Below are positions 1 to 8,106 of a stretch of 64,000 nt of DNA, piece after piece. The position numbers and the translations under genes were made by a program. The first letter of the stretch is position 1. The number at the start of each line of letters is the position of its first letter. Under the pieces are notes generated by a model that worked only from the letters and a program-made list of their open reading frames with translations, was not told where the DNA came from and ran no database searches. This stretch comes from Mycobacterium sp. M26 (GTDB lineage Bacteria; Actinomycetota; Actinomycetes; Mycobacteriales; Mycobacteriaceae), in the NCBI RefSeq assembly GCF_001494595.1, contig NZ_LN929908.1:1215716-1279715 (forward strand), in the 5' to 3' direction.

Positions 1-458
1 GGATGGCTCTTGTACTTGTCGATCTCGCGTAGCGCGCCGGTGATGTCGTCGGGGTTGACGCGGATGGTGCCGCGGAACCGCTCGCCGTACTCGGGATGCT
101 CCAGCCAGCGCGACACCATCATCTCGTTGTGCGCGGCCAGGATGGCGGTGCCCAGATGGCGGTCGGGCATGATGCCGCGGCCCATCGGATGCAGCACCGC
201 GACGTCGACGCCGCGATCGGTGAACAGATGCCGGGCGACGACCTCGGGGTCGGAGCCGGGGTACTGGCCGTCGGGGCCGCGGGAACCCTTGACGTACTCC
301 CCGCCCGGGGCGCCGTACCAGTCCATCTCGTAGTCGGGAAAGCCGCGGCTCTTGAACGGCTCGCGCATCACCGTCCGCAGCTCAGGCGTCGACCCGAAGA
401 AGATGTGCACGCTCGCGTCGATGAGGGGCGTTGTCGTCCCGTCCCGGTTCTCGATCAC
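1..458 (-). CDS. Amidohydrolase family protein, C-terminus cut by window edge
   Basis: The N-terminal 152 residues of a metal-dependent amidohydrolase of the Amidohydro_2 (ACMSD-like decarboxylase/hydrolase) type; the gene runs off the left edge. The GTG start is supported by a GGAAGG ribosome site just upstream. Visible are the N-terminal strand DASVHIFFG (residues about 14-22), where the usual D-x-D/H-x-H metal motif is loosened, and the aromatic-rich DYEMDWYGAPGG stretch common in mycobacterial members. Two complete relatives lie at 45162 and 52156. It is divergent from the acyl-CoA dehydrogenase pair, with an operator-like repeat between them. The substrate is unknown; a role in the catabolic cluster is inferred from context only. 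Confidence 0.75.
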   Translation of the reverse strand, partial: MIENRDGTTTPLIDASVHIFFGSTPELRTVMREPFKSRGFPDYEMDWYGAPGGEYVKGSRGPDGQYPGSDPEVVARHLFTDRGVDVAVLHPMGRGIMPDRHLGTAILAAHNEMMVSRWLEHPEYGERFRGTIRVNPDDITGALREIDKYKSH

Positions 459-701
459 CAATCCGCCTTCCCGCTGCCCGGCGTGCCTGACCGGATACCT
501 CGTAGTGTAAATCCAAGTTCTTTCAATGCAAGAATAGTGTTCTCGCTGTGGAGAGTAGAACCTCGTTACCACTCTGCCTCACCTGACGGTAGGCAGCAAG
601 GAAATTGGCCGGTAGAGTGCGATACCGAATTGAGAGAACCAACAACTCAATAATGGAGAATCAGGTTTCCAAAGGTTGGGTAGCTGGACAGGAGAAGTTG
701 G
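459..701. promoter_or_regulatory. Divergent promoter region with two operator-like repeats
   Basis: This non-coding, AT-richer spacer of 243 bases separates divergent genes. It contains AAGAATAGTGTTCTC at 530-544, a one-mismatch copy of the GAGAA-N5-TTCTC repeat found elsewhere in the window. A weaker relative, GAGAGTAGAACCTCG, lies at 551-565 and shares its first eight bases with the reverse complement of the site at 6404. No other gene is seen here. The position between two starts fits a shared operator; the regulator is unknown. Confidence 0.5.
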
Positions 702-1694
702 GTGCTACTGGAATTCGACGCTGATCAGCGTTTGTGGCAGGACACCGTGCGCGACGCCGTCGCCAAGCAGTGTCCGGTCTCGTTGATCCGCGGTATCGCC
801 GAGAACGGAGTGGATCCCGCCCCGCTGTGGGGTTCCTACGTCGAGCAGGGCTGGACGGAGCTCGCCGACCCCGAGAACGCGGTCGAGTTGGCGATCGTCT
901 GCGAGGAACTGGGCCGGGCCACCGATCCCACCCCGTTCCTGGCCACCGCCACGCAGTTCGCTCCGCTGGCCGGCGATCGCTACGACCCGCAACTGGCCGG
1001 CGCCGCCGTCTACGACGGGGTCACCTCGCGCCGGGACGCCGACGGCTGGGTGCTCAACGGGACCGCCCGCCACGTGCTCGACGGTGATCGCGCCGAGAAG
1101 CTCGCGGTGGTCACCGATGGGGGCGTCTTCCTGGTGGACTGGTCGGCGATCACCGTCAGCCGCAACCCGGTCTTCGACCCGGTGCTGCACGTAGCCGACG
1201 TGACCTTCGCCGACGTGCGCGTCGCCGATGGCGACCGGTTGCCGGCCGACCCGGAGCGGGCGCGCCACGTCGCGTTGATGGGGATCGCCATCACCACCGT
1301 CGGGGCGTGCCAGCGGGTGCTGGACCTGGCTCTGCAGCATGTCCGGGACCGCCACCAGTTCGGGGTGCCGATCGGGTCCTTCCAGGCCGTTCAGCACAAG
1401 GCCGTCGACATGCACGTCGCGATCGAACGGGCCCGCGCGCTGGCCTATTTCGCGGCGCTGACGATCAGCGCCGACGACCGGCGCCGCCGGCTGGCCGCCG
1501 CGATGGCCAAGGCTGCCGCGGGGGACTGCCAGTCGGTGGTGTTCCGGCACGGCCTGCAGTTGTTCGGTGCCATGGGATTCACCTGGGAGAACGATGTCCA
1601 GTTCGCGCTCAAGCGGGCCAAGGTCGGCGAGCTGATGCTCGGCGGCGCCGCCGAACACCGCGCGATGATCGCCGAGGAATACGAGGACTTCTGA
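702..1694 (+). CDS. Acyl-CoA dehydrogenase subunit, probably non-catalytic partner
   Basis: A 330-residue FadE-type flavoprotein, shorter than the usual 380-400. The GTG start follows AGGAGAAG. The C-terminal FAD/dimer signature RHQFGVPIGSFQAVQHK is at residues about 217-233. The C-terminus (LGGAAEHRAMIAEEYEDF) lacks the GGTSEI segment and the usual catalytic glutamate. Its stop overlaps the start of the next FadE by the ATGA arrangement. In mycobacterial steroid catabolism such short/long FadE pairs form alpha2beta2 dehydrogenases in which only some active sites are complete, so a heteromer with the next gene is likely. Substrate chain or ring system is not determined. Confidence 0.85.
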   Translation: MLLEFDADQRLWQDTVRDAVAKQCPVSLIRGIAENGVDPAPLWGSYVEQGWTELADPENAVELAIVCEELGRATDPTPFLATATQFAPLAGDRYDPQLAGAAVYDGVTSRRDADGWVLNGTARHVLDGDRAEKLAVVTDGGVFLVDWSAITVSRNPVFDPVLHVADVTFADVRVADGDRLPADPERARHVALMGIAITTVGACQRVLDLALQHVRDRHQFGVPIGSFQAVQHKAVDMHVAIERARALAYFAALTISADDRRRRLAAAMAKAAAGDCQSVVFRHGLQLFGAMGFTWENDVQFALKRAKVGELMLGGAAEHRAMIAEEYEDF

Positions 1695-2872
1695 TGCAGC
1701 TCACTTTTGATCCCGACGTCGAAGAGTTCCGTGCGGAATTCAGCGAGTTCCTCGACAAGCACCTGCCCTCGGAGGCTGAGACGCTCGAGCGGCCCCGCTC
1801 GGTGTCCCATATGCCGGCCTGGGCACGGCGCTGGCAGCGGCTGTTGTTCGACAACGGCTGGCTGCTGCCCGGCCAGCCGCCCGAGTTCGGCGGCCGCAAC
1901 GCGACGATCCTGCAGCAGTTCGTCCACCTCGAGGAGCTGTGCCGTCGCCGCATCTACCACAGCTTCAATCCGCAGGGTGTCAATATCGTTGCGGCATCAC
2001 TGATTTCGTTCGGCTCCGATGAACAGAAGCACCGCTGGGCGGTGCCGGTTCTCAAGGGGGAGAAGACGGCGTCACTGGGGATGAGCGAGCCCAGCGCCGG
2101 GTCGGACCTGGCCTCGCTGCGCACCCGTGCCGTGCTGGACGGCGATCACTTCGTGGTCAACGGCCAGAAGGTCTGGACCTCCGGAGCGCACGACGCCGAC
2201 TTCCTGCTGACGTTCGTGCGCACCGATCCCGATGCCCCCAAACACAAGGGCATCAGCGTGCTGATCATCCCCACCGATGTGCCGGGTGTGGTCTGCCGGC
2301 CGTTCCCGTCGATCTGCGGGATTGACGACAAGGACTTCAACGAGGTCTTCTTCACCGATGTGCGGGTGCCTGCCGAGAACCTCGTCGGCCCGCTCAACGG
2401 CGGCTGGGGCGTCGCCAACGGATCACTGGGTCACGAGCGCACGATGATGTGGCTCGGTTTCGCCGACCGGATCGCCAACATGATCGGCGACTTCACCCCG
2501 CACACACCGCTGGAGAAAGACCAGTACGCCTCGATGATCATGGACTATCAGGCGCTTCGGCTGATGGGCTCGGCCGGGCTGGCGAAGGCCGCGCGTGGCG
2601 AGACCGATGTTGCCTCGGTCTCGGTGGTCAAGCTGTTCGGGTCCGAAGCCGAGCTGCGCGCTTCCGAAACTGCGCTCACCGCAGCGGGTTCGGAGGGTCT
2701 GATTCACCCGTCGACTACCGGCCCCTACGCGCATATGAATCTCGACCACTACTTCGCCAGCTGGTTCGAGCGCCATGCCCGCAGCTTCTCGGGCACCATC
2801 GCCGGCGGTACCTCAGAGATCCAGCGCAACATCATCGCCCAGCAAGTGCTGGGTCTGCCGCGCGGCAAGTAA
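1694..2872 (+). CDS. Acyl-CoA dehydrogenase, catalytic partner
   Basis: A 392-residue FadE family member translated from an ATG overlapping the previous stop. It has the mid-domain flavin/substrate motif GMSEPSAGSD (about 129-138) and the C-terminal GGTSEIQRNIIAQQVLGLPRG block (from about 371) typical of complete acyl-CoA dehydrogenases. With the preceding shorter subunit it probably makes a heteromeric dehydrogenase that forms a 2,3-enoyl-CoA. It is followed by a strong hairpin, so this is a two-gene transcript. FAD dependence and the heteromer idea come from family knowledge; no substrate can be assigned. Confidence 0.88.
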   Translation: MQLTFDPDVEEFRAEFSEFLDKHLPSEAETLERPRSVSHMPAWARRWQRLLFDNGWLLPGQPPEFGGRNATILQQFVHLEELCRRRIYHSFNPQGVNIVAASLISFGSDEQKHRWAVPVLKGEKTASLGMSEPSAGSDLASLRTRAVLDGDHFVVNGQKVWTSGAHDADFLLTFVRTDPDAPKHKGISVLIIPTDVPGVVCRPFPSICGIDDKDFNEVFFTDVRVPAENLVGPLNGGWGVANGSLGHERTMMWLGFADRIANMIGDFTPHTPLEKDQYASMIMDYQALRLMGSAGLAKAARGETDVASVSVVKLFGSEAELRASETALTAAGSEGLIHPSTTGPYAHMNLDHYFASWFERHARSFSGTIAGGTSEIQRNIIAQQVLGLPRGK

Positions 2873-2881
2873 ACGTTGATC

Positions 2882-2928
2882 CAGACCTCACGCACAGGTC
2901 TACCCGTACTTCTTGTGCGTGAGGTCTG
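2882..2928. terminator. 15-bp stem hairpin between convergent genes
   Basis: CAGACCTCACGCACA (2882-2896) is followed after 17 bases by its exact reverse complement TGTGCGTGAGGTCTG (2914-2928). It lies 9 bases after the FadE stop and just beyond the end of the leftward P450 gene, the expected place for a two-way terminator. No long U tract follows, which is usual in mycobacteria. Confidence 0.75.
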
Positions 2929-2944
2929 ATTCAACGCAGCGCGG

Positions 2945-4454
2945 TCAGTCGATGACCGCGGCCTCCTTGCGTTCGGTGATCGGGCGGGCGAGCTCCTGCT
3001 CGTCGCAGATGCGCTGCAGCTTCTCCAGCGTCTCGTCCAGACCGGGGCCCAGCGGCTTGCCGGGGGTGAACGTCGCGGGCAGCTTGCGCATGCCCTGGAT
3101 GACGCCGATGGTGTCGTAGTGCACCGTGCCTTCGGGATCGCACCGGAAGTCCGGCATCCGGTCGAGCACGCTGGTCAGCATGTCCTTGAACACCGTACGG
3201 GCCACATTCGAGCCGATGCAGCGATGCACGCCGATGCCGAAGCTGAAGTGGCGGTTGCCCCTCCCGGTGCACCGTGCCTGCGGGATCGCACCGGAAGTCC
3301 GGCACCCGGTCGAGCACGCGGGTCAGCATGTCCTTGAACACCGTACGGGCCACATTCGAGCCGATGCAGCGATGCACGCCGATGCCGAAGCTGAAGTGGC
3401 GGTTGCCCTTCCGGTCGAGGACCACCTCGTTGGGGTCGTGGAACACCGCGGGATCGCGGTTGGCCATCGCCCACGAGATCCAGACCCGCTCACCCTCCTT
3501 GAACTGGTGGCCTTCCAGTTCGACGTCATCGGAGAAGGTGCGGCCGTCGCCCGGGGCCGGGGTGTAGAACCGCAGGAACTCCTCGGTGGCCGGGTCGAGC
3601 AGGGTGTCCCGCTCGCGACTGAGCCGCTCGCGCTCGGCGGGGTGCTCGGACAGCCATTCCAGGGCATGGGCGGTCAGCGCGGTGGTGGTGTCGAAGCCAC
3701 CGCCGATGATCAGCCCCAGCATGCCCAGGATCTCCATATCGGGTGCCGGCTCGCCGTCGATCCGCAGATTGATCAGTGCGTTGAGCAGTCCCGGGCGCGG
3801 ATTCACCTTGGCATCGTTGAGCCGGGTGATGAGGTCGATCCCCATCTCCCGGTGCTGCTGGGCGACCCGCTCGGCGTCCGGTGAATGCTCGGGGGTGTAG
3901 ATCGCGGCGTGGGTGGGCTCGCAGTAGACGGTCCACATCTTCAGCGGGATGCCCAGCAGCGCCATCGTCAGCACGGCGGGAACGACATTGGCCAGGTCGT
4001 CGATGAAGTCGATCCGTCCGGATTCGATCTTCTCGTCGATACTGGCCCGCACGATCTCGTGGACGAACGGCTCCCAGCGTGCGACCGCCGCCGGCGACAG
4101 GTACGGGTTGAGCACGTTGCGATAGATGCGGTGCTCGGGATCGTCCATCTCCAGCATGCCGCCGCGGGTCACCACGCGGCGGCTGGTGGGGATCGAAATC
4201 CCCTTGTAGCCGCGGCGTTCCCCGTTGATGTCGTGATCATTGGAGATGTGCGGGCAGCGGGCCAGCTCGAAGACCGCATTGCTGCCGGCCGCCACCCAGT
4301 GGCCGCCGTAGGTGTCCGACCACGCGATCGGGCACTTCTCGTGCATCTCCTCGGTGATCTTCTCGAACTGCACCCGGTACTCCGGGGTGTGCCGGTCGAA
4401 GTGGTACCGAGGTTGCTTGCGCTCGTCCGGCGCGGTGATGTCGTCGACGCTCAA
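2945..4454 (-). pseudogene. Cytochrome P450 disrupted by a 149-bp tandem duplication
   Basis: The gene reads as a normal P450 from a probable TTG start (AAGGGAGA eight bases upstream). It passes the I-helix GGGFDTTTA, the K-helix EEFLR and the heme loop FGIGVHRCIGSNVAR. A 149-bp segment carrying the heme loop and the following helix is then repeated, and 149 is not a multiple of three. Translation therefore leaves the P450 frame after the first heme loop and would add a foreign tail of about 110 residues, ending at 2931. The authentic C-terminus (PATFTPGKPLGPG, ending at 2945) survives only behind the second copy. The heme ligand is kept, so residual activity is not excluded, but the terminal sheet is lost. 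The ferredoxin next door was presumably its electron donor. Confidence 0.75.
3119..3416. repeat. Tandem duplication, period 149 bp, inside the P450 gene
   Basis: Copy one begins at 3119 (GTGCACCGTGCC) and copy two at 3268. They differ at three bases in the first part and are identical for about 80 bases afterwards, diverging again near the far end. On the protein side the differences are TRVLDRVPDF versus TSVLDRMPDF and DPAG versus DPEG. The mismatches argue against a simple assembly stutter and suggest recombination with a related gene or an old duplication. Confidence 0.85.
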
Positions 4455-4497
4455 GGCGTTGTCTCCCTTGACTTCTGGTGGGACGGTGAGTTCTCGG

Positions 4498-4695
4498 TCA
4501 GTCCTCGTCGATGAGGATCGCCTGTTCTGGGCAGGACTGCGCGGCCTCGCGCACGGCGTCCTCCTGGTCAACCGGGACGACCTCGGTGACTGCCGATGAG
4601 CTGCCGTCAATGTCGCTGAGCACGAACATCTCCGGTGCGATCATGGCGCACAGGGTGTGCCCCTGGCAGCGGTCCTGATCTACCCGAACCTTCAC
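4498..4695 (-). CDS. 3Fe-4S ferredoxin (P450 redox partner)
   Basis: A 65-residue ferredoxin with a GTG start after GGAAGGACAC. Cluster ligands are visible in CQGHTLC (C-x5-C, about 9-15) and SCPEQAI near the C-terminus. The residue between the first two cysteines that would make a fourth ligand is replaced, as in single-cluster actinobacterial 3Fe-4S ferredoxins. It lies directly upstream of the P450 in the same leftward transcript and so probably delivers electrons to it. No ferredoxin reductase gene is present nearby. Confidence 0.88.
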   Translation of the reverse strand: MKVRVDQDRCQGHTLCAMIAPEMFVLSDIDGSSSAVTEVVPVDQEDAVREAAQSCPEQAILIDED

Positions 4696-4731
4696 GGTGT
4701 GTCCTTCCGTTCTTCGCTGTCGAGTCGCGTG

Positions 4732-5592
4732 TCAGACGTGGTAGTCGTACCACTTGAGGTAGCCGCCGGCGTCGACCCGCAGCTGCATACCGGTGACATA
4801 GCGGGCCTCCTCGGAGGCCAGCCACAGCACCGCGTTGCTGATGTCGAGCGGCTCGACGAAATTGACCTTCATCGCCTGCTGCACACCGAAAACCGGCTCG
4901 GCATCGGCACGGGTCGGGTGTTCGAGATCGGGACGGAACGAGCGGTACATCGGCTCGCTCTGCAGCATGTCGGTGTTGCAGTTCGTCGGGTGCACCACGT
5001 TGGCCCGGATACCGCGGACGGCCAGTTCGGTGGCCAGGTCGTGGACATAGTTGGACAGCAGCCGCTTGGCCACCATGTAGGACATGCCGCCCGGGTCGCC
5101 ACCGGGGTTGGGCTTGTTGTGGGCGTCCATCAGCGCCGCGGTGGAGCCGGTGGCGATGATCGACGCGCCCTCCTGCAGATGGGGAAGTGCCACCTGGATC
5201 GCGTTGATGGTGCCGATGAGGTTGGTGTTGATCACATCGCACCACGCCTGCAGCGGCGGCTCGCCCTTCATCCCGGCGATACCGGCCTGGGCGACAACGA
5301 TATCGACCTTGCCGAATTCGGCCAGGCCCTGCTCGAGTGCGTCCTTGAGCTGGGCGGCTTCCCGGACATCGGCCTGCGCGGTCACGATGCCGCGGCCGGT
5401 CTTCTTGACCAGCTCGGCGGTCTCCTCCAGGTCCTCCGGGGTAGCCATCGGGTATCCGATGGTCTCGATGTCCTTGCACAGGTCGACGGCGATGATGTCG
5501 GCGCCCTCTTCGGCAAGCCGCAGCGCGTGGCTGCGTCCCTGCCCGCGCGCGGCACCGGTGATGAAGGCGACCTTGCCTTGGACTCGTCCCAC
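4732..5592 (-). CDS. Mycofactocin-coupled SDR family oxidoreductase
   Basis: A 286-residue short-chain dehydrogenase with GTG start preceded by GAAAGGAAC. It has the glycine motif TGAARGQGRSHALRLA (about 12-27), typical of the subfamily in which NAD stays bound and mycofactocin acts as external electron carrier. The subfamily insert after IAVDLC is also present, as is the catalytic YMVAK. The C-terminus has the family's DAGGYLK ending. It sits between another SDR and the ferredoxin/P450 pair, suggesting oxidation of an alcohol made by the P450. The mycofactocin link is family knowledge; the substrate is not known. A paralogue lies at 39893-40732. Confidence 0.85.
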   Translation of the reverse strand: MGRVQGKVAFITGAARGQGRSHALRLAEEGADIIAVDLCKDIETIGYPMATPEDLEETAELVKKTGRGIVTAQADVREAAQLKDALEQGLAEFGKVDIVVAQAGIAGMKGEPPLQAWCDVINTNLIGTINAIQVALPHLQEGASIIATGSTAALMDAHNKPNPGGDPGGMSYMVAKRLLSNYVHDLATELAVRGIRANVVHPTNCNTDMLQSEPMYRSFRPDLEHPTRADAEPVFGVQQAMKVNFVEPLDISNAVLWLASEEARYVTGMQLRVDAGGYLKWYDYHV

Positions 5593-5638
5593 AGTTGTTC
5601 CTTTCAGTGACGTTGGTAGATCGGTGTTTCCAGCCTGC

Positions 5639-6340
5639 TCAGGTGTTCCGGCCGCCGTTGACGCCCAGAATCTGGCCGGTGATGTAGCCGGCCTCCTCGG
5701 AGATGAAGAAGGCGCACGCCGCGGCGATATCCTCCGGTTTGCCCATCCGGCCCACCGGGGTCCGCTTGATCGCCTCCTCGATCGAGCCGAGGTTGCCCTT
5801 TTCTGCCGATGCGCGCAGCATCGGGGTGTCGATGAAGCCCGGGGGGACGGCGTTGACCGTGATGCCGGCCGGTCCGTATTCCAGCGCAAGGCTTTTCGTC
5901 AGTCCGTTGACACCCGATTTGGCGGCCACATAGGCCGACATGAACGGTGCCCCGGAGTGGGTGGACGACGAGGAGATGTTGACGATACGTCCCCAGCCCG
6001 CCTCGACCATGTCGGGCAGCACGGCCTGGATGGTGTGGAACACCCCGTGCAGGTTGATGTCGACGATCGTCTTCCACTCGTCGAAGCTGATGTTGGCGAA
6101 GCGCCGGAAGACCTCCTTGCCGGCTGCGTTGACCAGAATGGTCACCGGACCCAGGCTGGCGTGGATCTCCGTGACGGCGGCGTCGATCTGGGCGCGGTCG
6201 GTCACGTCGGCGATATAGGAGTGCGGAGTTTCCGATCCAGCGATGTCCAGGGTGGCCACCGTGTAGCCGTCCGAGCACAACCGACTGGCCACCGCTGCAC
6301 CAATACCGGAACTACCGCCAGTCACCAGTGCCGTCTTCAC
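5639..6340 (-). CDS. Short-chain dehydrogenase/reductase
   Basis: A 233-residue classical SDR. The GTG start (VKTALVTGG) is preceded by GGAG at good spacing. Visible are the cofactor loop TGGSSGIG, the NAAG strand, the catalytic serine stretch NISSSS, the YVAAK active site and a C-terminal GVNGGRNT ending close to the family form VDGG. It is the first gene of the leftward operon that continues to the mycofactocin-type SDR, ferredoxin and P450. A good copy of the recurring inverted repeat lies 64 bases upstream. The alcohol or ketone substrate is unknown. Confidence 0.88.
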   Translation of the reverse strand: MKTALVTGGSSGIGAAVASRLCSDGYTVATLDIAGSETPHSYIADVTDRAQIDAAVTEIHASLGPVTILVNAAGKEVFRRFANISFDEWKTIVDINLHGVFHTIQAVLPDMVEAGWGRIVNISSSSTHSGAPFMSAYVAAKSGVNGLTKSLALEYGPAGITVNAVPPGFIDTPMLRASAEKGNLGSIEEAIKRTPVGRMGKPEDIAAACAFFISEEAGYITGQILGVNGGRNT

Positions 6341-6403
6341 CGACGGTCTCCGTCTCGGTTGAGCCAATCGATCTCGGTCGTCAAGAATCTCCCTTTCTGG
6401 AAT

Positions 6404-6418
6404 GAGAACGCTACTCTC
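6404..6418. promoter_or_regulatory. Operator-like repeat GAGAA-N5-CTCTC
   Basis: GAGAACGCTACTCTC lies upstream of the leftward SDR operon in the 272-base spacer 6341-6612 shared with the aldehyde dehydrogenase. It differs from the window consensus GAGAA-N5-TTCTC by one base. The rest of the spacer shows no gene. Confidence 0.5.
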
Positions 6419-6571
6419 GCTGTGACGCATTTCGCAAGACACATTGACGCGAAGTGTCTAACTGCGGGAATGCTTCGCCAGGTGGCACTCCCGCGGGGCG
6501 GTGCAGGTCGTGACGGTATACGCGAAGGCGGCTTGAGTTCTCGTTGCCCGAATGTATGATTCGCCGAAGAT

Positions 6572-6586
6572 GAGAACCGAGTTATC
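6572..6586. promoter_or_regulatory. Operator-like repeat GAGAA-N5-TTATC
   Basis: GAGAACCGAGTTATC lies 26 bases before the aldehyde dehydrogenase start. It has the same arms as the site at 28643 (GAGAATGTCATTATC), so both sides of this divergent spacer carry a copy, which supports a shared regulator. Confidence 0.5.
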
Positions 6587-6612
6587 CGAACTCCGGGAGA
6601 GGCTGGTTTCCA

Positions 6613-8106
6613 GTGGACACAACGGCGACGATTGCCGGCGGCACCCACCAGCAGGAAGGCCAGGCGTCTGACCGGCACATGCTGATCGACGGCGAGCTGG
6701 TCGCAGCCGCCCGGAGCTACCCCTCGCTCAACCCGGCCACCGGTGAGGTCGTCGGATACGCCCCCGACGCCGACATCGCCGACGCGCAGCGGGCCATCGC
6801 CGCTGCCCGCACCGCATTCGACACCACCGACTGGCCGACCAACGTCGAGCTCCGGATCCGCTGTATGGACCAGCTCCACAAGGCCCTGCTCGACCACAGC
6901 GACGAGCTGCGTGCCATCACCATCGCCGAGGTCGGTGCCACGCGTGCGCTCACCGAAAGCGCTCAGCTCGACGACCCGATCAGGATCGTCGGCTACTACG
7001 CCGACCTGTTGAAGACCTATCCGATGACCGAGGACCTCGGGGAGATCGAGAGCCGCGGGCAGCGCCACCACCGCTGGGTGGAGAAGGAAGCCGCCGGCGT
7101 GGTCGCGGCGATCATCGCCTACAACTATCCCAACCAGCTGGCCCTGGCCAAGCTGGCGCCGGCGCTGGCCGCGGGCTGCACCGTGGTACTCAAGGCCGCT
7201 CCCGATACCCCGCTGACCACGCTGGCGCTTGGTGAGGTCATCGCCAAGTACACCGATATCCCCGCCGGTGTGGTCAACGTGATCAGCTCGACCGACGCGG
7301 CGGTCGGCGCGGCACTGACGGCCAGCTCCGATGTGGACGTCGTGACCTTCACCGGGTCGACGGCCACGGGTCGCAAGATCATGGCGGCCGCCGCCGAGAC
7401 CATCAAGAAGGTCTTCCTGGAACTGGGCGGCAAGTCGGCCATGATCGTGCTCGACGACGCCGACTTCAACACCTGCGCGATGATGGCGGCGTTCATGATC
7501 TGCTCACACGCCGGGCAGGGGTGCGCCATCACCACCCGGCTGCTGGTGCCGCGCAGCCATCACGACGAGATCGTCGAACTGGTCAAGAACTTCATGGGCA
7601 TGATCAAGTACGGCGACCCCGCCGACCCGGCCACCTATATGGGACCGCTGATCAGCGAGACCCAGCGCGAGAAGGTCGACGGCATCGTCAAGCGGGCCGT
7701 GGCAGCCGGCGCCACCCTGGTCACCGGCGGCAACAAGGTCGAGGGCCCCGGCTACTTCTACGAGCCGACCTTGCTGACCGACGTGGACCCGGACAGTGAG
7801 ATCGCCCAGGAGGAGATCTTCGGACCGGTGCTGGCCGTGCTGGCCTACTCCGATGACGACGACGCCGTGCGGATCGCCAACAACTCCATCTACGGACTGT
7901 CCGGCGGTGTCTTCGGCGGGCAGGAGCGGGCCCGCGCCATCGCGCGGCGCATCCGCACCGGAACCATGGGCATCAACGGCGGCAACTACTTCGGGCCCGA
8001 CACCCCGTTCGGCGGTTACAAGCAGTCCGGCGTCGGCCGTGAGATGGGCGTGGCCGGCCTCGAGGAGTTCCTGGAAGGCAAGACGCTCGCCGAGGTGGTC
8101 GGATGA
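6613..8106 (+). CDS. NAD(P)-dependent aldehyde dehydrogenase
   Basis: A 497-residue member of the ALDH superfamily, GTG start after GGGAGAGG. The catalytic cysteine is in GQGCAITT (about residue 304) and the general-base glutamate in LELGGKS (about 270); FTGSTATG, the cofactor segment, is also present. The length and motif order are canonical. It overlaps the following CoA-transferase by the ATGA arrangement and is divergent from the SDR/P450 operon. It could therefore take an aldehyde formed by those enzymes to an acid, which the CoA-transferase would then activate. That flow is inference. Confidence 0.92.
   Translation: MDTTATIAGGTHQQEGQASDRHMLIDGELVAAARSYPSLNPATGEVVGYAPDADIADAQRAIAAARTAFDTTDWPTNVELRIRCMDQLHKALLDHSDELRAITIAEVGATRALTESAQLDDPIRIVGYYADLLKTYPMTEDLGEIESRGQRHHRWVEKEAAGVVAAIIAYNYPNQLALAKLAPALAAGCTVVLKAAPDTPLTTLALGEVIAKYTDIPAGVVNVISSTDAAVGAALTASSDVDVVTFTGSTATGRKIMAAAAETIKKVFLELGGKSAMIVLDDADFNTCAMMAAFMICSHAGQGCAITTRLLVPRSHHDEIVELVKNFMGMIKYGDPADPATYMGPLISETQREKVDGIVKRAVAAGATLVTGGNKVEGPGYFYEPTLLTDVDPDSEIAQEEIFGPVLAVLAYSDDDDAVRIANNSIYGLSGGVFGGQERARAIARRIRTGTMGINGGNYFGPDTPFGGYKQSGVGREMGVAGLEEFLEGKTLAEVVG

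Noticed and set aside
96..653. Rightward open frame over the left-edge amidohydrolase and its promoter
   Set aside because: It is the opposite strand of the amidohydrolase for most of its length, has no ribosome site and no recognisable domain.
2882..2928. Insertion-sequence end or attachment site
   Set aside because: The repeat has a plain hairpin form between two convergent gene ends, with no transposase or target duplication nearby.
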